A DNA stretch of 64,000 nucleotides, from assembly GCA_963815775.1 (NCBI GenBank), contig CAWFIB010000025.1:1-64000 (forward strand). The letters run 5' to 3'. The notes under the pieces are model-generated. The model was given only the letters and a program-made list of their open reading frames with translations, was not told where the DNA came from and did no database searches. The stretch comes from CAVVDY01 sp963815775. Lineage in GTDB: Bacteria; Acidobacteriota; Terriglobia; Terriglobales; Acidobacteriaceae. Below, one piece after another: positions 35,784 through 44,143 of the stretch. A program made the translations under genes and the position numbers. Position 1 is the stretch's first letter. Every line of letters begins with the position of its first letter.

Positions 35784-36815
35784 TTGCGCTACTCTATTGC
35801 CGGAATGGTTGGTGGGACACGCTCGTGGACCGTTCGGATAGGACTGCTCCTTGCGCTGCTCTCGGTGCATATTCACGCCGTGGGCCAGGCGCTTACGCAC
35901 GCGCTCAAACTTGCACCGGCTCCCCTGATTGTCCCGGCGGTTGCAAAAGCTCCGCCTATCGCTCTTCCTGACGATGCCTTGCTTCCCTTGCCGGCCACAG
36001 GCATCCCCGCCGGGCTGGAGCCGTTCTTCGAGCTCAGCCACTCCGACATCAAGTTCTCGTTCGCTTACCTGACGGAGATTCTGCGCGACAAGAAACACGA
36101 AGGCTGGGTGCTGGCCGCCTATCCTGATCCCAAGACCAGCGACCCCTTAATCGGCGCCGGATTCACCCTCAGCTTGCCCGCGCGCGAACACCTGCAGTCC
36201 GATCCTCTGAACCCAAACCAGTTCCTCGAACCTTCCTCCGAGCAGCTATGGCAGGCCGCCGGCTTCGACACCGAACGGTTGCAGACCATCCTCACTCGGT
36301 ACCAATCCGATTTGGAAGCGTGGGGAACGCGGAAATACCGTAAGAAGATCAAGCAACTACCGGACCAGGTCACCGAAGACGAGGCCCTGAGCCTGCTCAA
36401 GGTGGCGGAGGTGCAAGCGATCCACAACGCGCGCGCCTATTGCCGCAGCTTCGACCAGCTTACCGGGTCACAGCAGATGGCTCTTACCCAGCTCGTCTAT
36501 CAGATGGGCATCAACCTGGAGCAGTTCAGCCAGTTCCTGTCGCTCATTAATCAGGACCCTCATCTGGAAGAGGCGGCCCTCACCCTCAACACGGTGGGCA
36601 GCCGGCAATACTGGCGCGAGGTACAGGCCAGCCTCATTCACAGCCAGTGGGCGCGAAAGTATCGCACCCGCGCCATTGCCGTAATTGCCATGTTCGACCC
36701 TGACTACGCCGAAAGCCCATCCGCCGCCGAACGCCGCGTCCAAGCCACTCTCCACCCCACCCGGCACCATCACCACTACAGAAAGAAGAGGAGCAAAGGC
36801 GACTCCCGCGCCTAG
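35784..36815 (+). CDS. Secreted GH24-like (T4-type) lysozyme fold protein
   Basis: 343 aa. N-terminal membrane or signal segment (WTVRIGLLLALLSVHIHAVG) and a Pro/Ala-rich stalk (to about 75). The domain from about 85 to 310 follows GH24 muramidases: KHEGWVLAAYPDP has E106 and D115 at exactly the spacing of T4 lysozyme Glu11/Asp20, then PLIGAGFT (normally TIGxGH), and LTGSQQMALTQLVYQMGI matches the family's LTxxQxxAL helix. The third catalytic position (Thr26 in T4) is not obvious. A role in peptidoglycan turnover is inferred. The start is TTG with GGAG only 3 nt before it; an ATG at 35805 is an alternative. Confidence 0.6.
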   Translation: MRYSIAGMVGGTRSWTVRIGLLLALLSVHIHAVGQALTHALKLAPAPLIVPAVAKAPPIALPDDALLPLPATGIPAGLEPFFELSHSDIKFSFAYLTEILRDKKHEGWVLAAYPDPKTSDPLIGAGFTLSLPAREHLQSDPLNPNQFLEPSSEQLWQAAGFDTERLQTILTRYQSDLEAWGTRKYRKKIKQLPDQVTEDEALSLLKVAEVQAIHNARAYCRSFDQLTGSQQMALTQLVYQMGINLEQFSQFLSLINQDPHLEEAALTLNTVGSRQYWREVQASLIHSQWARKYRTRAIAVIAMFDPDYAESPSAAERRVQATLHPTRHHHHYRKKRSKGDSRA

Positions 36816-37016
36816 GGTGTTTGTCCCGGTTGCTCTTTGGCATTCACATTTCGCTCTTCGCCACTACTCTCGAGGCTGTCATCCTTAGCGACGACGCCGA
36901 GCAGCGCGAGGCGAGGAGTCGAAAGACCGCTATAAGCGCCACCAAACCCTCAACTGCTATCCTGCGCAAGCCAATCCAGCTTGAATCTCGCGACTGGAAA
37001 CTTCTTGCCGGTCCCT

Positions 37017-38373
37017 TCACTGCTGCAGCTTGAACACATACAGCCGTCCGATCGGTGGATTGAACTGATCGGCCGACCCAACGTACACCGCGCCGTTGAC
37101 CACCGCAGGCGATGACGACACGATCTGCTCGTTGTGAATGTCCAACTGCGTCACTGGCAGACAAATCGATTGCCCGCAGCCGTTAGCATCAAACACCTCG
37201 ACCATACCGTTGTTCTCGCCGACGTAGACCAGCCCATTGGCGACGGCTGGGGAAGACGTCAGCGCCGCCTGCGCACCAACCGCCATTCCCCGCCACAGAG
37301 AAATTGCACGATGCCTTGCCGCATCCGTTGGCGTCGAAGGCATACAGCAAGTCGTCGCCCGAACCGATGTAGACAACCCCGTTTGCCACCGCTGGCGAGG
37401 AAGCCACGAAGTCGCCGGCAGGCGCCGACCACAGCGGACGGCACACCGGCTGCGCGCACTTCGTGCTGAACGCATACAACCGGCTGTCACTAGAATTCAT
37501 TTCGTTGAACGACGCGATGTAGATGACATTGTTGGACACAGCCGGGCTCGAACCAAGCACGATGCCGCCGACCTGCGCCGTCCACAGCGGCGGACAGACT
37601 TGTTGCCCGCAGCCTTGAGCACTGACCGCGTACAGCTTGCCGTCCTGCGAGCCAAAGTACAGGATGTTATTCACCAGCGCGGGCGCCGAGTTGATCCCTC
37701 CGCCGGTCTGCACCCACCACAGCGGAGCGCACGTCTGCTGTCCACATCCCGTGGCCGAAAACGCATAGAAGTTGTGATCTTCGGATCCCACATACACCAT
37801 GCTCGACGTCACCACCGGCCCCGAGTCGATCGCCCCATTCGTGAGCCCGGCCCACAGTGGCGCGCAATCCGATTGCCCGCAGCCGTTCGCCGCGAAGGCA
37901 TACAGCTTGTGGTCTTCCGACCCCACGTACACCGCGCTGTTGGCTACCGCCGGTGATGACAGTATGGCGTTCTCCGTCGCTCCCGACCACAGCGGCAGAC
38001 AGCTGTCCTGAGCGCATCCATCGGCGTTGAAGGCATACAATCGCCCATCGAACGAGCCGATGTAGGCCACTCCATTCACAATCGCGGGCGAAGACGTGTC
38101 GGCAATGTCGCCCATCACTCCCACCCATGCTAGGCCCAGTTGCTGCGCATTGGCTCGGCTGATCGTTTTCTCAAAGGGGTTGAATCCCAAGTGCGACTGC
38201 TGGTTGTGGAACATCGGCCAGGAAACGGGCGGCGTTATGCCTCCAATGAGACTAGACGTGGCACGTCCCTCATGTGTACCAGGCAGTGGCGCTGCCTGTC
38301 CTGTTGCAACCATGCTGCTACAGGCCAGCAGTACAAGCATGATCGTTTGTACCAATAAAACGAAGCGGCTCAT
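37017..38373 (-). pseudogene. Secreted Cys-pair PQQ-like beta-propeller, one frameshift
   Basis: A signal peptide (VLLVQTIMLVLLACSSMVATG) is followed by seven blades of the form SSPAVANGVVYVGS..G.LYAF.ANGCGQ..C.PLW, each with one CX4-5C pair, and a terminal LYVFKL strand. The first frame (38373 to about 37300) breaks after CNFS, and the rest (QAALTSSPAVANGLVYVG to the end at 37017) continues one base off; removing one T/A in the AATTTCTCTG tract (about 37300) restores the expected C-x-x-LW. So the gene is either recently broken or a sequencing slip. PQQ-like propellers bind ligands or proteins in the periplasm. PQQ itself is not indicated. Confidence 0.75.
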
Positions 38374-38540
38374 TTATCTCCTCCTACGAAAAATGCTAGG
38401 TGGCCGACGACCCGCAGGTGTCGCCAAGAAGTTTTTTCGATGTAATCAGTTTGTTCATTGATCAAAAACCGGTGCTCCACACATTCCTGCGGTCGGAATG
38501 TGTGGGGTTCGTACACCCTCAGAAATCGATCTACGGGTGC

Positions 38541-38573
38541 CCCATCCTTTCCCATCTTTTGGGAAAGGATGGG
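38541..38573. repeat. Interspersed hairpin element, copy 1
   Basis: Perfect 13-bp inverted repeat: CCCATCCTTTCCC, 7-nt loop, GGGAAAGGATGGG, preceded by GGGTGC. Related but degenerate copies lie at 40513-40559 and 42166-42210. Confidence 0.75.
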
Positions 38574-38586
38574 AATTGTTATGTCG

Positions 38587-38739
38587 TCACAAAATCGACG
38601 GTCCCGACGCCTTCTTGATCGAAACGATCCACACTCGTGGGTCGCCATCATCGGTCAGCGTCTGCCCCAGGTCTTTGGGAACCTTGGCGAACATCAGGGC
38701 GAACTGCGTGGTTGCGTCGTGATTCAGGTCAGGGCTCAT
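38587..38739 (-). CDS. Short unidentified ORF
   Basis: 50 aa from an ATG; an in-frame TGA is found six codons upstream. The text MSPDLNHDATTQFALMFAKV, then KDLGQTLTDDGDPRVWIVSI, has the look of a real protein end with a normal residue mix. It may be the surviving 3' piece of a lost gene. The hairpin repeat at 38541 follows its stop. The rest of the 38374-38928 gap shows no other coding sense. Confidence 0.3.
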   Translation of the reverse strand: MSPDLNHDATTQFALMFAKVPKDLGQTLTDDGDPRVWIVSIKKASGPSIL

Positions 38740-38928
38740 GCCATGTGGATTGCTTCACTGCCCGTCGTTATTAGCCGGTGCATCTTGCTGGGTTGAATTT
38801 GCGTGTTGCCTGGGGTCGCCTTCTACCCGAAAGGCACACGATTTTATACTCTGCCCGCCAGTCACGTGTAACCAAATTTTGCGACAGCCTGAAGTTTCCA
38901 AGGCTCCTGTAGACTTTCTCTTTCCGAC

Positions 38929-39540
38929 ATGAACACCAACCAACTGGGCTTCACTCCCGCGGAACTGCGCAAGCTGCGCAGCTTCAAAGAACCATACGGA
39001 ATCCAGCGCTTTCTCGACAGCCTCCCTTATCACCTTGAAGACACTGCCTGGTCGCCGCGCCGCGTGCTGCGCGAAGGCACGGCCCATTGCCTCGAAGGCG
39101 CTCTCTTCGCCGCAGCTGCCTTGCGTGCGATTGGCTACCCGCCACTCATCGTCGACTTCGAAGCCGAGCACGACACCGACCACGTCCTCGCGGTTTTCAA
39201 GGTGAAGAATCACTGGGGAGCACTGGCCAAGTCGAATTACACCGGATGCCGCTATCGCGAGCCCGTCTACCGTTCGCTCCGCGAGCTGGCCATGAGCTAC
39301 TTCAACGTCTACTTCAATATGCGGCGCGAGCGCTCACTCCGCACTTTCTCGCGGCCCGTCAACCTGGCCCGCTTCGACGACCGCCAATGGATGACGACCG
39401 AGCAGCCCATCTGGTTCATCCCTATCTATCTGTTCGAAGTGAAGCACTACCCCCTGCTCACCCCCAGCATGATCAAGCGCCTGCACCGCGTGGACGAGCG
39501 AACCTTTCGGGGCGAGCTCTTAGGCAAGGCGTTGAAGTGA
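38929..39540 (+). CDS. Transglutaminase-like cysteine peptidase domain protein
   Basis: 203 aa, cytoplasmic. Catalytic Cys C54 in GTAHCLEGALFAAAALRAIG and H85 in HDTDHVLAVFKV have the spacing of the transglutaminase-like fold; the third residue is probably N103 in AKSNYTG. The C-terminal third is Arg/Tyr-rich (SYFNVYFNMRRERSLRTFSR) with no known motif. Substrate unknown. TAGACT 13 nt before the ATG could be a -10 box; there is no SD. Confidence 0.68.
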   Translation: MNTNQLGFTPAELRKLRSFKEPYGIQRFLDSLPYHLEDTAWSPRRVLREGTAHCLEGALFAAAALRAIGYPPLIVDFEAEHDTDHVLAVFKVKNHWGALAKSNYTGCRYREPVYRSLRELAMSYFNVYFNMRRERSLRTFSRPVNLARFDDRQWMTTEQPIWFIPIYLFEVKHYPLLTPSMIKRLHRVDERTFRGELLGKALK

Positions 39541-39667
39541 GTAAGCCCAGTCGGTATCCCAGGATTGTCATGACGAGGGAAGCGAGGCATCAGCTCTCGC
39601 CGGTAGCGCCAGGTTAGGTCCCTGGGAAGCTGTCCGCTGCGACACATGAGACTCTCGGATTCCGTCG

Positions 39668-39738
39668 CTCTCCGTGACCTCGGTGTGCTCCGTGGCGAAA
39701 TCCCAATCCCTCCGTGCCTCAGTGTCTCTGTGGCGATC
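39668..39738 (+). repeat. CTCCGTG-type intergenic repeat before rph
   Basis: Repeated CTCCGTG / CTCTGTGG words. Similar text lies at 6103-6131, 44041-44090 and 49601-49630, each 20-55 bp before the start of tatA, mfd and the M20 gene. Confidence 0.45.
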
Positions 39739-39764
39739 AACAACTCTAGGTACAATCCCCTCGT

Positions 39765-40502
39765 ATGGTCTTTCGCTCCGACAATCGCTCCCCCGAACAG
39801 ATGCGCCCGGTGAACATCATTCCCGACTTCATCTCCACCGCTGAAGGCTCGTGCCTGATCGAGTTGGGCAACACCCGTGTCATCTGCACCGCCACCATCG
39901 AGGACACCGTCCCACAATTCCTCCGCAACAGCGGCAAAGGCTGGGTCACGGCCGAGTATTCCATGCTGCCGCGTGCTACCCTGACCCGCACCCCGCGAGA
40001 GGTCGTCAAAGGCCATCCCAGCGGACGCACCCATGAGATCCAGCGCCTCATCGGCCGCTCCCTGCGCGCCGTCACCGAGATGGACCAGCTCGGCGAGCGC
40101 ACTTTGTTTCTTGACTGCGACGTCATCCAGGCCGACGGTGGCACCCGCACCGCATCGATCACCGGGGCCTTCATCGCCATGGGCCTCGCCATGCTTCGCA
40201 TGATGGAATCCGGCGCGCTCAGCGTCGCTCCCATTCGCGACTACGTCGCGGCCACGAGTGTGGGCATCGTCGATGGCGAAGTCATGCTCGATCTGGCTTA
40301 TGAGGAAGACTCGCGCGCCGAGGTCGACATGAACCTGGTCATCACCGGCAGCAAGAAAATTATCGAAGTGCAGGCCACAGCCGAAAAGCGCCCCTTCGAC
40401 GATGCCCAATTCAACAAGATGATGTCGCTCGCCCGCGCCGGCATCGACTCACTCATCCTCAAACAGCAGGCGGTGTTAAAAGGACTGCTCCTGCGACAGT
40501 AG
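39765..40502 (+). CDS. rph: Ribonuclease PH
   Basis: 245 aa, normal length. RSDNRSPEQMRPVNIIPDF at the N-terminus, then CTATIEDTVPQFLR, the GWVTAEYSMLPRAT loop, TREVVKGHPSGRTHEIQRLI and DVIQADGGTRTASITGAF. RNase PH trims the 3' ends of tRNA precursors using phosphate. The ATG lies 8 nt after TACAAT and has no SD, so a leaderless transcript is possible. A hairpin repeat follows the stop at 40513. Confidence 0.96.
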   Translation: MVFRSDNRSPEQMRPVNIIPDFISTAEGSCLIELGNTRVICTATIEDTVPQFLRNSGKGWVTAEYSMLPRATLTRTPREVVKGHPSGRTHEIQRLIGRSLRAVTEMDQLGERTLFLDCDVIQADGGTRTASITGAFIAMGLAMLRMMESGALSVAPIRDYVAATSVGIVDGEVMLDLAYEEDSRAEVDMNLVITGSKKIIEVQATAEKRPFDDAQFNKMMSLARAGIDSLILKQQAVLKGLLLRQ

Positions 40503-40512
40503 GCAAACCCCG

Positions 40513-40559
40513 GGGTGCACCATCCTTTCGCTGCATTTGGGAACGGGTGGGAGGAAGGG
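40513..40559. repeat. Interspersed hairpin element, copy 2
   Basis: GGGTGCACCATCCTTTCG, short loop, TTTGGGAACGGGTGGGAGG. Related to copies 1 and 3; partially paired arms. Confidence 0.6.
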
Positions 40560-40591
40560 CGCCCCCCGCACGATACAATCTCTGAGTCTCG

Positions 40592-42100
40592 ATGCCGCTA
40601 CCACCTCAGGCGCCAACCCCGCCCCGAACCTATAACGGCCCGGCAAACACCGTTCTTCACGCCGTCATCTTTTTCTTCTTCGGCCTCTTCGCCATCCTGC
40701 TGCCCTGGTCGATCAAAGGCGCGCGCTATGCCTGGATCGCCGCCTTCTATCTCTGGCTCATCTGGCTCCTGGTCCAACGCAAACGCCTTTATTCGCAGCC
40801 GCTGGTGTTGCCGCTGCTCGCTTACATCGTGCTCAGCGGCCTCTCGTGCGTGTTCTCCTACGAGCCCTACATGAGCTGGCCGCACATGAAGCTGGTCTGC
40901 TGGACCGCTTTGATCGCAACTCTGTTCGCCCAGTACCTCAGTCGCCTGTCTCAGGTCCGCGCGCTAATTCTTTTGCTGCTGCTCTCCGCCACCGCCGTTG
41001 GCGGCTTCACTGCGTGGCAATATGCCCGCGGAATCGGCTTACGCATCGTCTCCATCGAACCTGCCTCCCCGCTTAATTTCGTAGGTCTTCGCCCCGACGA
41101 CACGCTCGTTGCCATCAGCGGCCACTCGGTGCACTCGCCTTCCGACGTAATCCAGGCAGCCACAACCGTGCCTGGCGACACCACAGTCCGCGTGAACTTC
41201 CTGCGCGGCTTCCCCGTCCGCCACAAGCAGACCTTTGCCCGCGCGGCCGACTTCATCACCGGAGGCCGGCTAACACCGACGCTCGTTCTCGCCAAAGCCC
41301 GGCCATTGCGCGCGCAAGGCACCGTCGGCCACCCCGGAATCCTCGCGGAAGTCCTGGCGCCCATCGGATGTCTGGCGTGGGCGCTCATGCTGGGGACGCC
41401 GCCACGTCGGCGCTTGCGGCAACTGTTGTTCGCCATCATCTTCCTCGCCATCACCGCTACCGTCTTCGCCACCCAAAGCCGGGCACCGCTGAGCGGGCTG
41501 ATCGTGGGCTGCATGATCGCGCTTTTCTTTATGGCGCCCAGGCGTGCCCGGCTGTGGCTCATCGCGGCGCTGATGGTGCTGGCGGTTGGCGCTGCTTTTT
41601 GGATTCAGCACGCGCGCGGCCTCAGGTGGGTCGACATGAGCGACCCTGGCACCCAATACCGCGTGCTCATGTGGAAAGACGGCACGCGCCTCGCCCTGCA
41701 ACACCCGCTGTTTGGTGTGGGCATGGGCTCAATCCAGAACCACTGGCAGCAGTGGGACCTGCAAGGTTTCGCGAAATTTCACGAGTTCTGGAACTTCCAT
41801 TCCGATAGCGTGCAACTTGCCGCCGAGCGCGGCCTGCTCACCCTCGCCGCCTGGCTCTGGTTCGTCGTCGCCTACATCGTTTACCTGCTGCGCCTGCTAC
41901 CGCGCCTGCGCCGGCGAACTCTCTTCGGCTGGGCGGTCGCGGTTGGCATCCTCACCGGCTTCGTCGCCTTCCTTGTCACGTCATTAGCCGAATCCTCGCT
42001 TGGCGATGACACCCTCGTCATGTTGCTGTTTTTCTGTGTGGGCATTGCCCTCGCCATGGAGCGCTTGCTCACCCAGCGCGCCGCCATCGACGTGGCATGA
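40592..42100 (+). CDS. O-antigen ligase family protein with an inserted PDZ-like domain
   Basis: 502 aa, about ten membrane helices. The C-terminal half has the Wzy/WaaL features: RAQGTVGHPGILAEVLAPIG, TQSRAPLSGLIVG and HNHW-like QNHWQQWDLQGF before FHSDSVQLAAERGL. Unusually, after the fifth helix residues about 146-207 form a PDZ-like unit (IEPASPLNFVGLRPDDTLVA, then ISGHSVHSPSDVI), placed in the periplasmic or cytoplasmic loop before the ligase core. WaaL/Wzy proteins join or polymerise O-antigen or similar glycans at the periplasmic face. TACAAT 12 nt before the ATG may be a -10 box. It probably works with the GT39 gene downstream. Confidence 0.82.
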   Translation: MPLPPQAPTPPRTYNGPANTVLHAVIFFFFGLFAILLPWSIKGARYAWIAAFYLWLIWLLVQRKRLYSQPLVLPLLAYIVLSGLSCVFSYEPYMSWPHMKLVCWTALIATLFAQYLSRLSQVRALILLLLLSATAVGGFTAWQYARGIGLRIVSIEPASPLNFVGLRPDDTLVAISGHSVHSPSDVIQAATTVPGDTTVRVNFLRGFPVRHKQTFARAADFITGGRLTPTLVLAKARPLRAQGTVGHPGILAEVLAPIGCLAWALMLGTPPRRRLRQLLFAIIFLAITATVFATQSRAPLSGLIVGCMIALFFMAPRRARLWLIAALMVLAVGAAFWIQHARGLRWVDMSDPGTQYRVLMWKDGTRLALQHPLFGVGMGSIQNHWQQWDLQGFAKFHEFWNFHSDSVQLAAERGLLTLAAWLWFVVAYIVYLLRLLPRLRRRTLFGWAVAVGILTGFVAFLVTSLAESSLGDDTLVMLLFFCVGIALAMERLLTQRAAIDVA

Positions 42101-42165
42101 TACAAGCTGTTCTTCGTCGGGTGCCTTATCCGGCATGGCGTTGGCCGGGTGGGTTTTTCTTCTGC

Positions 42166-42210
42166 GGGTGCCCATCTTTTCCGTGACTTTGGGAAGGGGT
42201 GGGAGGAAGG
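42166..42210. repeat. Interspersed hairpin element, copy 3
   Basis: GGGTGCCCATCTTTTCCG, loop, CTTTGGGAAGGGGTGGGAGG; lies between the ligase and glycosyltransferase genes. Confidence 0.6.
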
Positions 42211-42242
42211 CTGCTTCCCCATTTGCCAACGCCAACAGCCAG

Positions 42243-43904
42243 GTGCTAAATGCTAAGTGCTACTTCTCCACCGGGACTGCCGCTATCACCGCACCGTCCA
42301 ACTCGCGCCGCTTCCGCCTGATTCCCTGCGTGCTGCTCGCGCTCTTCGCAGCGCAGTCGCTCTGGTTCATCGCCACCCAATCGCTTACTTATGACGAGCC
42401 CGCGCACATCCTTGCCGGTTCCGACGCCTGGCGCTTTGGCCAATTCGAACGCTGGAACGACCACCCACCGCTCGGCCGTCTCTGGCTGACGCTCCCTGTC
42501 GCACGTACTCCCATCGATGCAACCGTCGAATTCACCGACCGCAACTTCCTCGTCACCCGCCTGGCACCTGGGCCCGAATGGCTTGCCGGGCGCACGCGTC
42601 CCATGAATACGCTGCTCGGCCTCGCGCTGGGAGTGGCCCTCTGGTTCGCCACTCGCCGACTCTTTTCCGAAGGCGCAGCCAACGTCGCCCTCGCCCTGTT
42701 CGCCTGCACTCCATCGCTGATCGCGCACTTCTCCGTCGCCACCACTGATGGCATCGGCACGCTGTTCATCTTCCTTGTGGCCGTGCAACTCGTGCGCTGG
42801 CGGCGCCAACCGACCACCGCGCAAACCGCGCTCATGGGCCTTGCGCTCGGCGGACTGTTGCTGTCGAAGTTCTACGCCCCACCACTGGCGTTGCTCGCGC
42901 TCCTGCTCCTGCTCATCGTCAGCCGTGACGACAGCCGCCTTGTCGCCCGCAAACTCAACTGGAAGCCGACCCTGGCCGCGTTGGGCATTGCCCTGCTGCT
43001 GCTATGGGCAGGCTACTTCTTTCACGTCTCGCATCTGGAGATTGGCGACGGCCACGTCCGCGCCAGCTTCCCCAACCGCCCGTTACGTGACTGGCCTTCC
43101 GCCACCAAACTGCACCTCAGCATCTTCGTTCCCGCAGGAGAATATATCGAAGGCCTGCGGGAGGTGGCGCGCAGCAACCACAGCGGGCGCCCTGCATGGT
43201 TCCTGGGCAATCTCTATCCCCGTGGCGGCATTCTGGCGTACTACCCGGTCGCCATCGCGCTGAAGTGGCCGACGGTCCTGCTCGTGCTTCTCATCGCCGG
43301 CCTATGCATTCGCATCTGGAAAAAATCACGCTCCCCGTCTGACCTGCTCCTGCTCTCGTTCTTCCCGTTGCTCTTCTTCGCCTTCGCTCTCGACGCGAGG
43401 TTCAACATTGGCGAGCGCCACATTCTGCCCCTATATCCCTTTGCGCTGTTACTCGCAGGCGGGATTTGGGAGCGCGCTCGATCATCCGGCATCGCCAGGA
43501 CGCTGGTGCTTCTCGCTCTCTGCCTCAACGCCGCCGACGCACTGCGCTCTGCCCCCGACTATCTCGCCTACTTCAACGTCTTCGTCCGCCCGCAAAACAG
43601 TTGGCGCCTGCTCACCGACAGCAACCTCGACTGGGGCCAGGGCCTCATCGCCCTCCGCGACTACCAGCAGCACCATCCGAACGAGGCAATCCAGCTCGCC
43701 TACTTCGGATCCATCGACCCGTCACTCTATAGCATTCACGCTGCGCCGCTCGCTGCAAACGAACCGACAAAAGGGACCCTCATCGTCAGCCCCACGCTCC
43801 TCTCCGGCCAGACCCTGAACGATCCCGGCGCCTATCACTGGCTCTGGCCCTTGCAGCCCGACCATGTCATCGATCGCTCACTCTTGCTCTATCACGTGAA
43901 GTGA
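42243..43904 (+). CDS. GT39-type membrane glycosyltransferase (ArnT/PMT-like)
   Basis: 553 aa from a GTG start, about ten helices. The first periplasmic loop has the catalytic pattern TYDEPAHILAGSDAWRFG...NDHPPLGRLW of lipid-linked-sugar transferases (D-E and the HPPL motif). A late stretch NIGERHILPLYPFALLLAGG and LTDSNLDWGQGLIALRDY are also typical. It likely moves a sugar from a polyprenyl phosphate onto a lipid or protein. The start is uncertain: the frame is open back into the upstream gene, but the hairpin repeat at 42166 argues for a start after it. Confidence 0.8.
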   Translation: MLNAKCYFSTGTAAITAPSNSRRFRLIPCVLLALFAAQSLWFIATQSLTYDEPAHILAGSDAWRFGQFERWNDHPPLGRLWLTLPVARTPIDATVEFTDRNFLVTRLAPGPEWLAGRTRPMNTLLGLALGVALWFATRRLFSEGAANVALALFACTPSLIAHFSVATTDGIGTLFIFLVAVQLVRWRRQPTTAQTALMGLALGGLLLSKFYAPPLALLALLLLLIVSRDDSRLVARKLNWKPTLAALGIALLLLWAGYFFHVSHLEIGDGHVRASFPNRPLRDWPSATKLHLSIFVPAGEYIEGLREVARSNHSGRPAWFLGNLYPRGGILAYYPVAIALKWPTVLLVLLIAGLCIRIWKKSRSPSDLLLLSFFPLLFFAFALDARFNIGERHILPLYPFALLLAGGIWERARSSGIARTLVLLALCLNAADALRSAPDYLAYFNVFVRPQNSWRLLTDSNLDWGQGLIALRDYQQHHPNEAIQLAYFGSIDPSLYSIHAAPLAANEPTKGTLIVSPTLLSGQTLNDPGAYHWLWPLQPDHVIDRSLLLYHVK

Positions 43905-44143
43905 CCGCCCTTGCTCTTCGCTCCTCGCTCTCCATGTCTGTCATCCTGCTATGAAAACGGGCGTAGTTCTGTCTGACCACGATTCCGGAAATCGGGATGC
44001 CAACGTTGATCTTGTTTCCGATCAGTTCCAACCGTGGTAATCCGTGGCCGCCTGTCTTATATCCGCGCCCTCCGCGTTCCTCCGCGGTTGGCAGTTTTCC
44101 GGCAAAAACACCGCCCCTGTTCCGCTGTTAAAATATCTTCACG

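Noticed and set aside
42000..42242. Upstream extension of the GT39 gene overlapping the ligase
   Set aside because: It crosses the hairpin repeat and the ligase end in another frame and has no family similarity.
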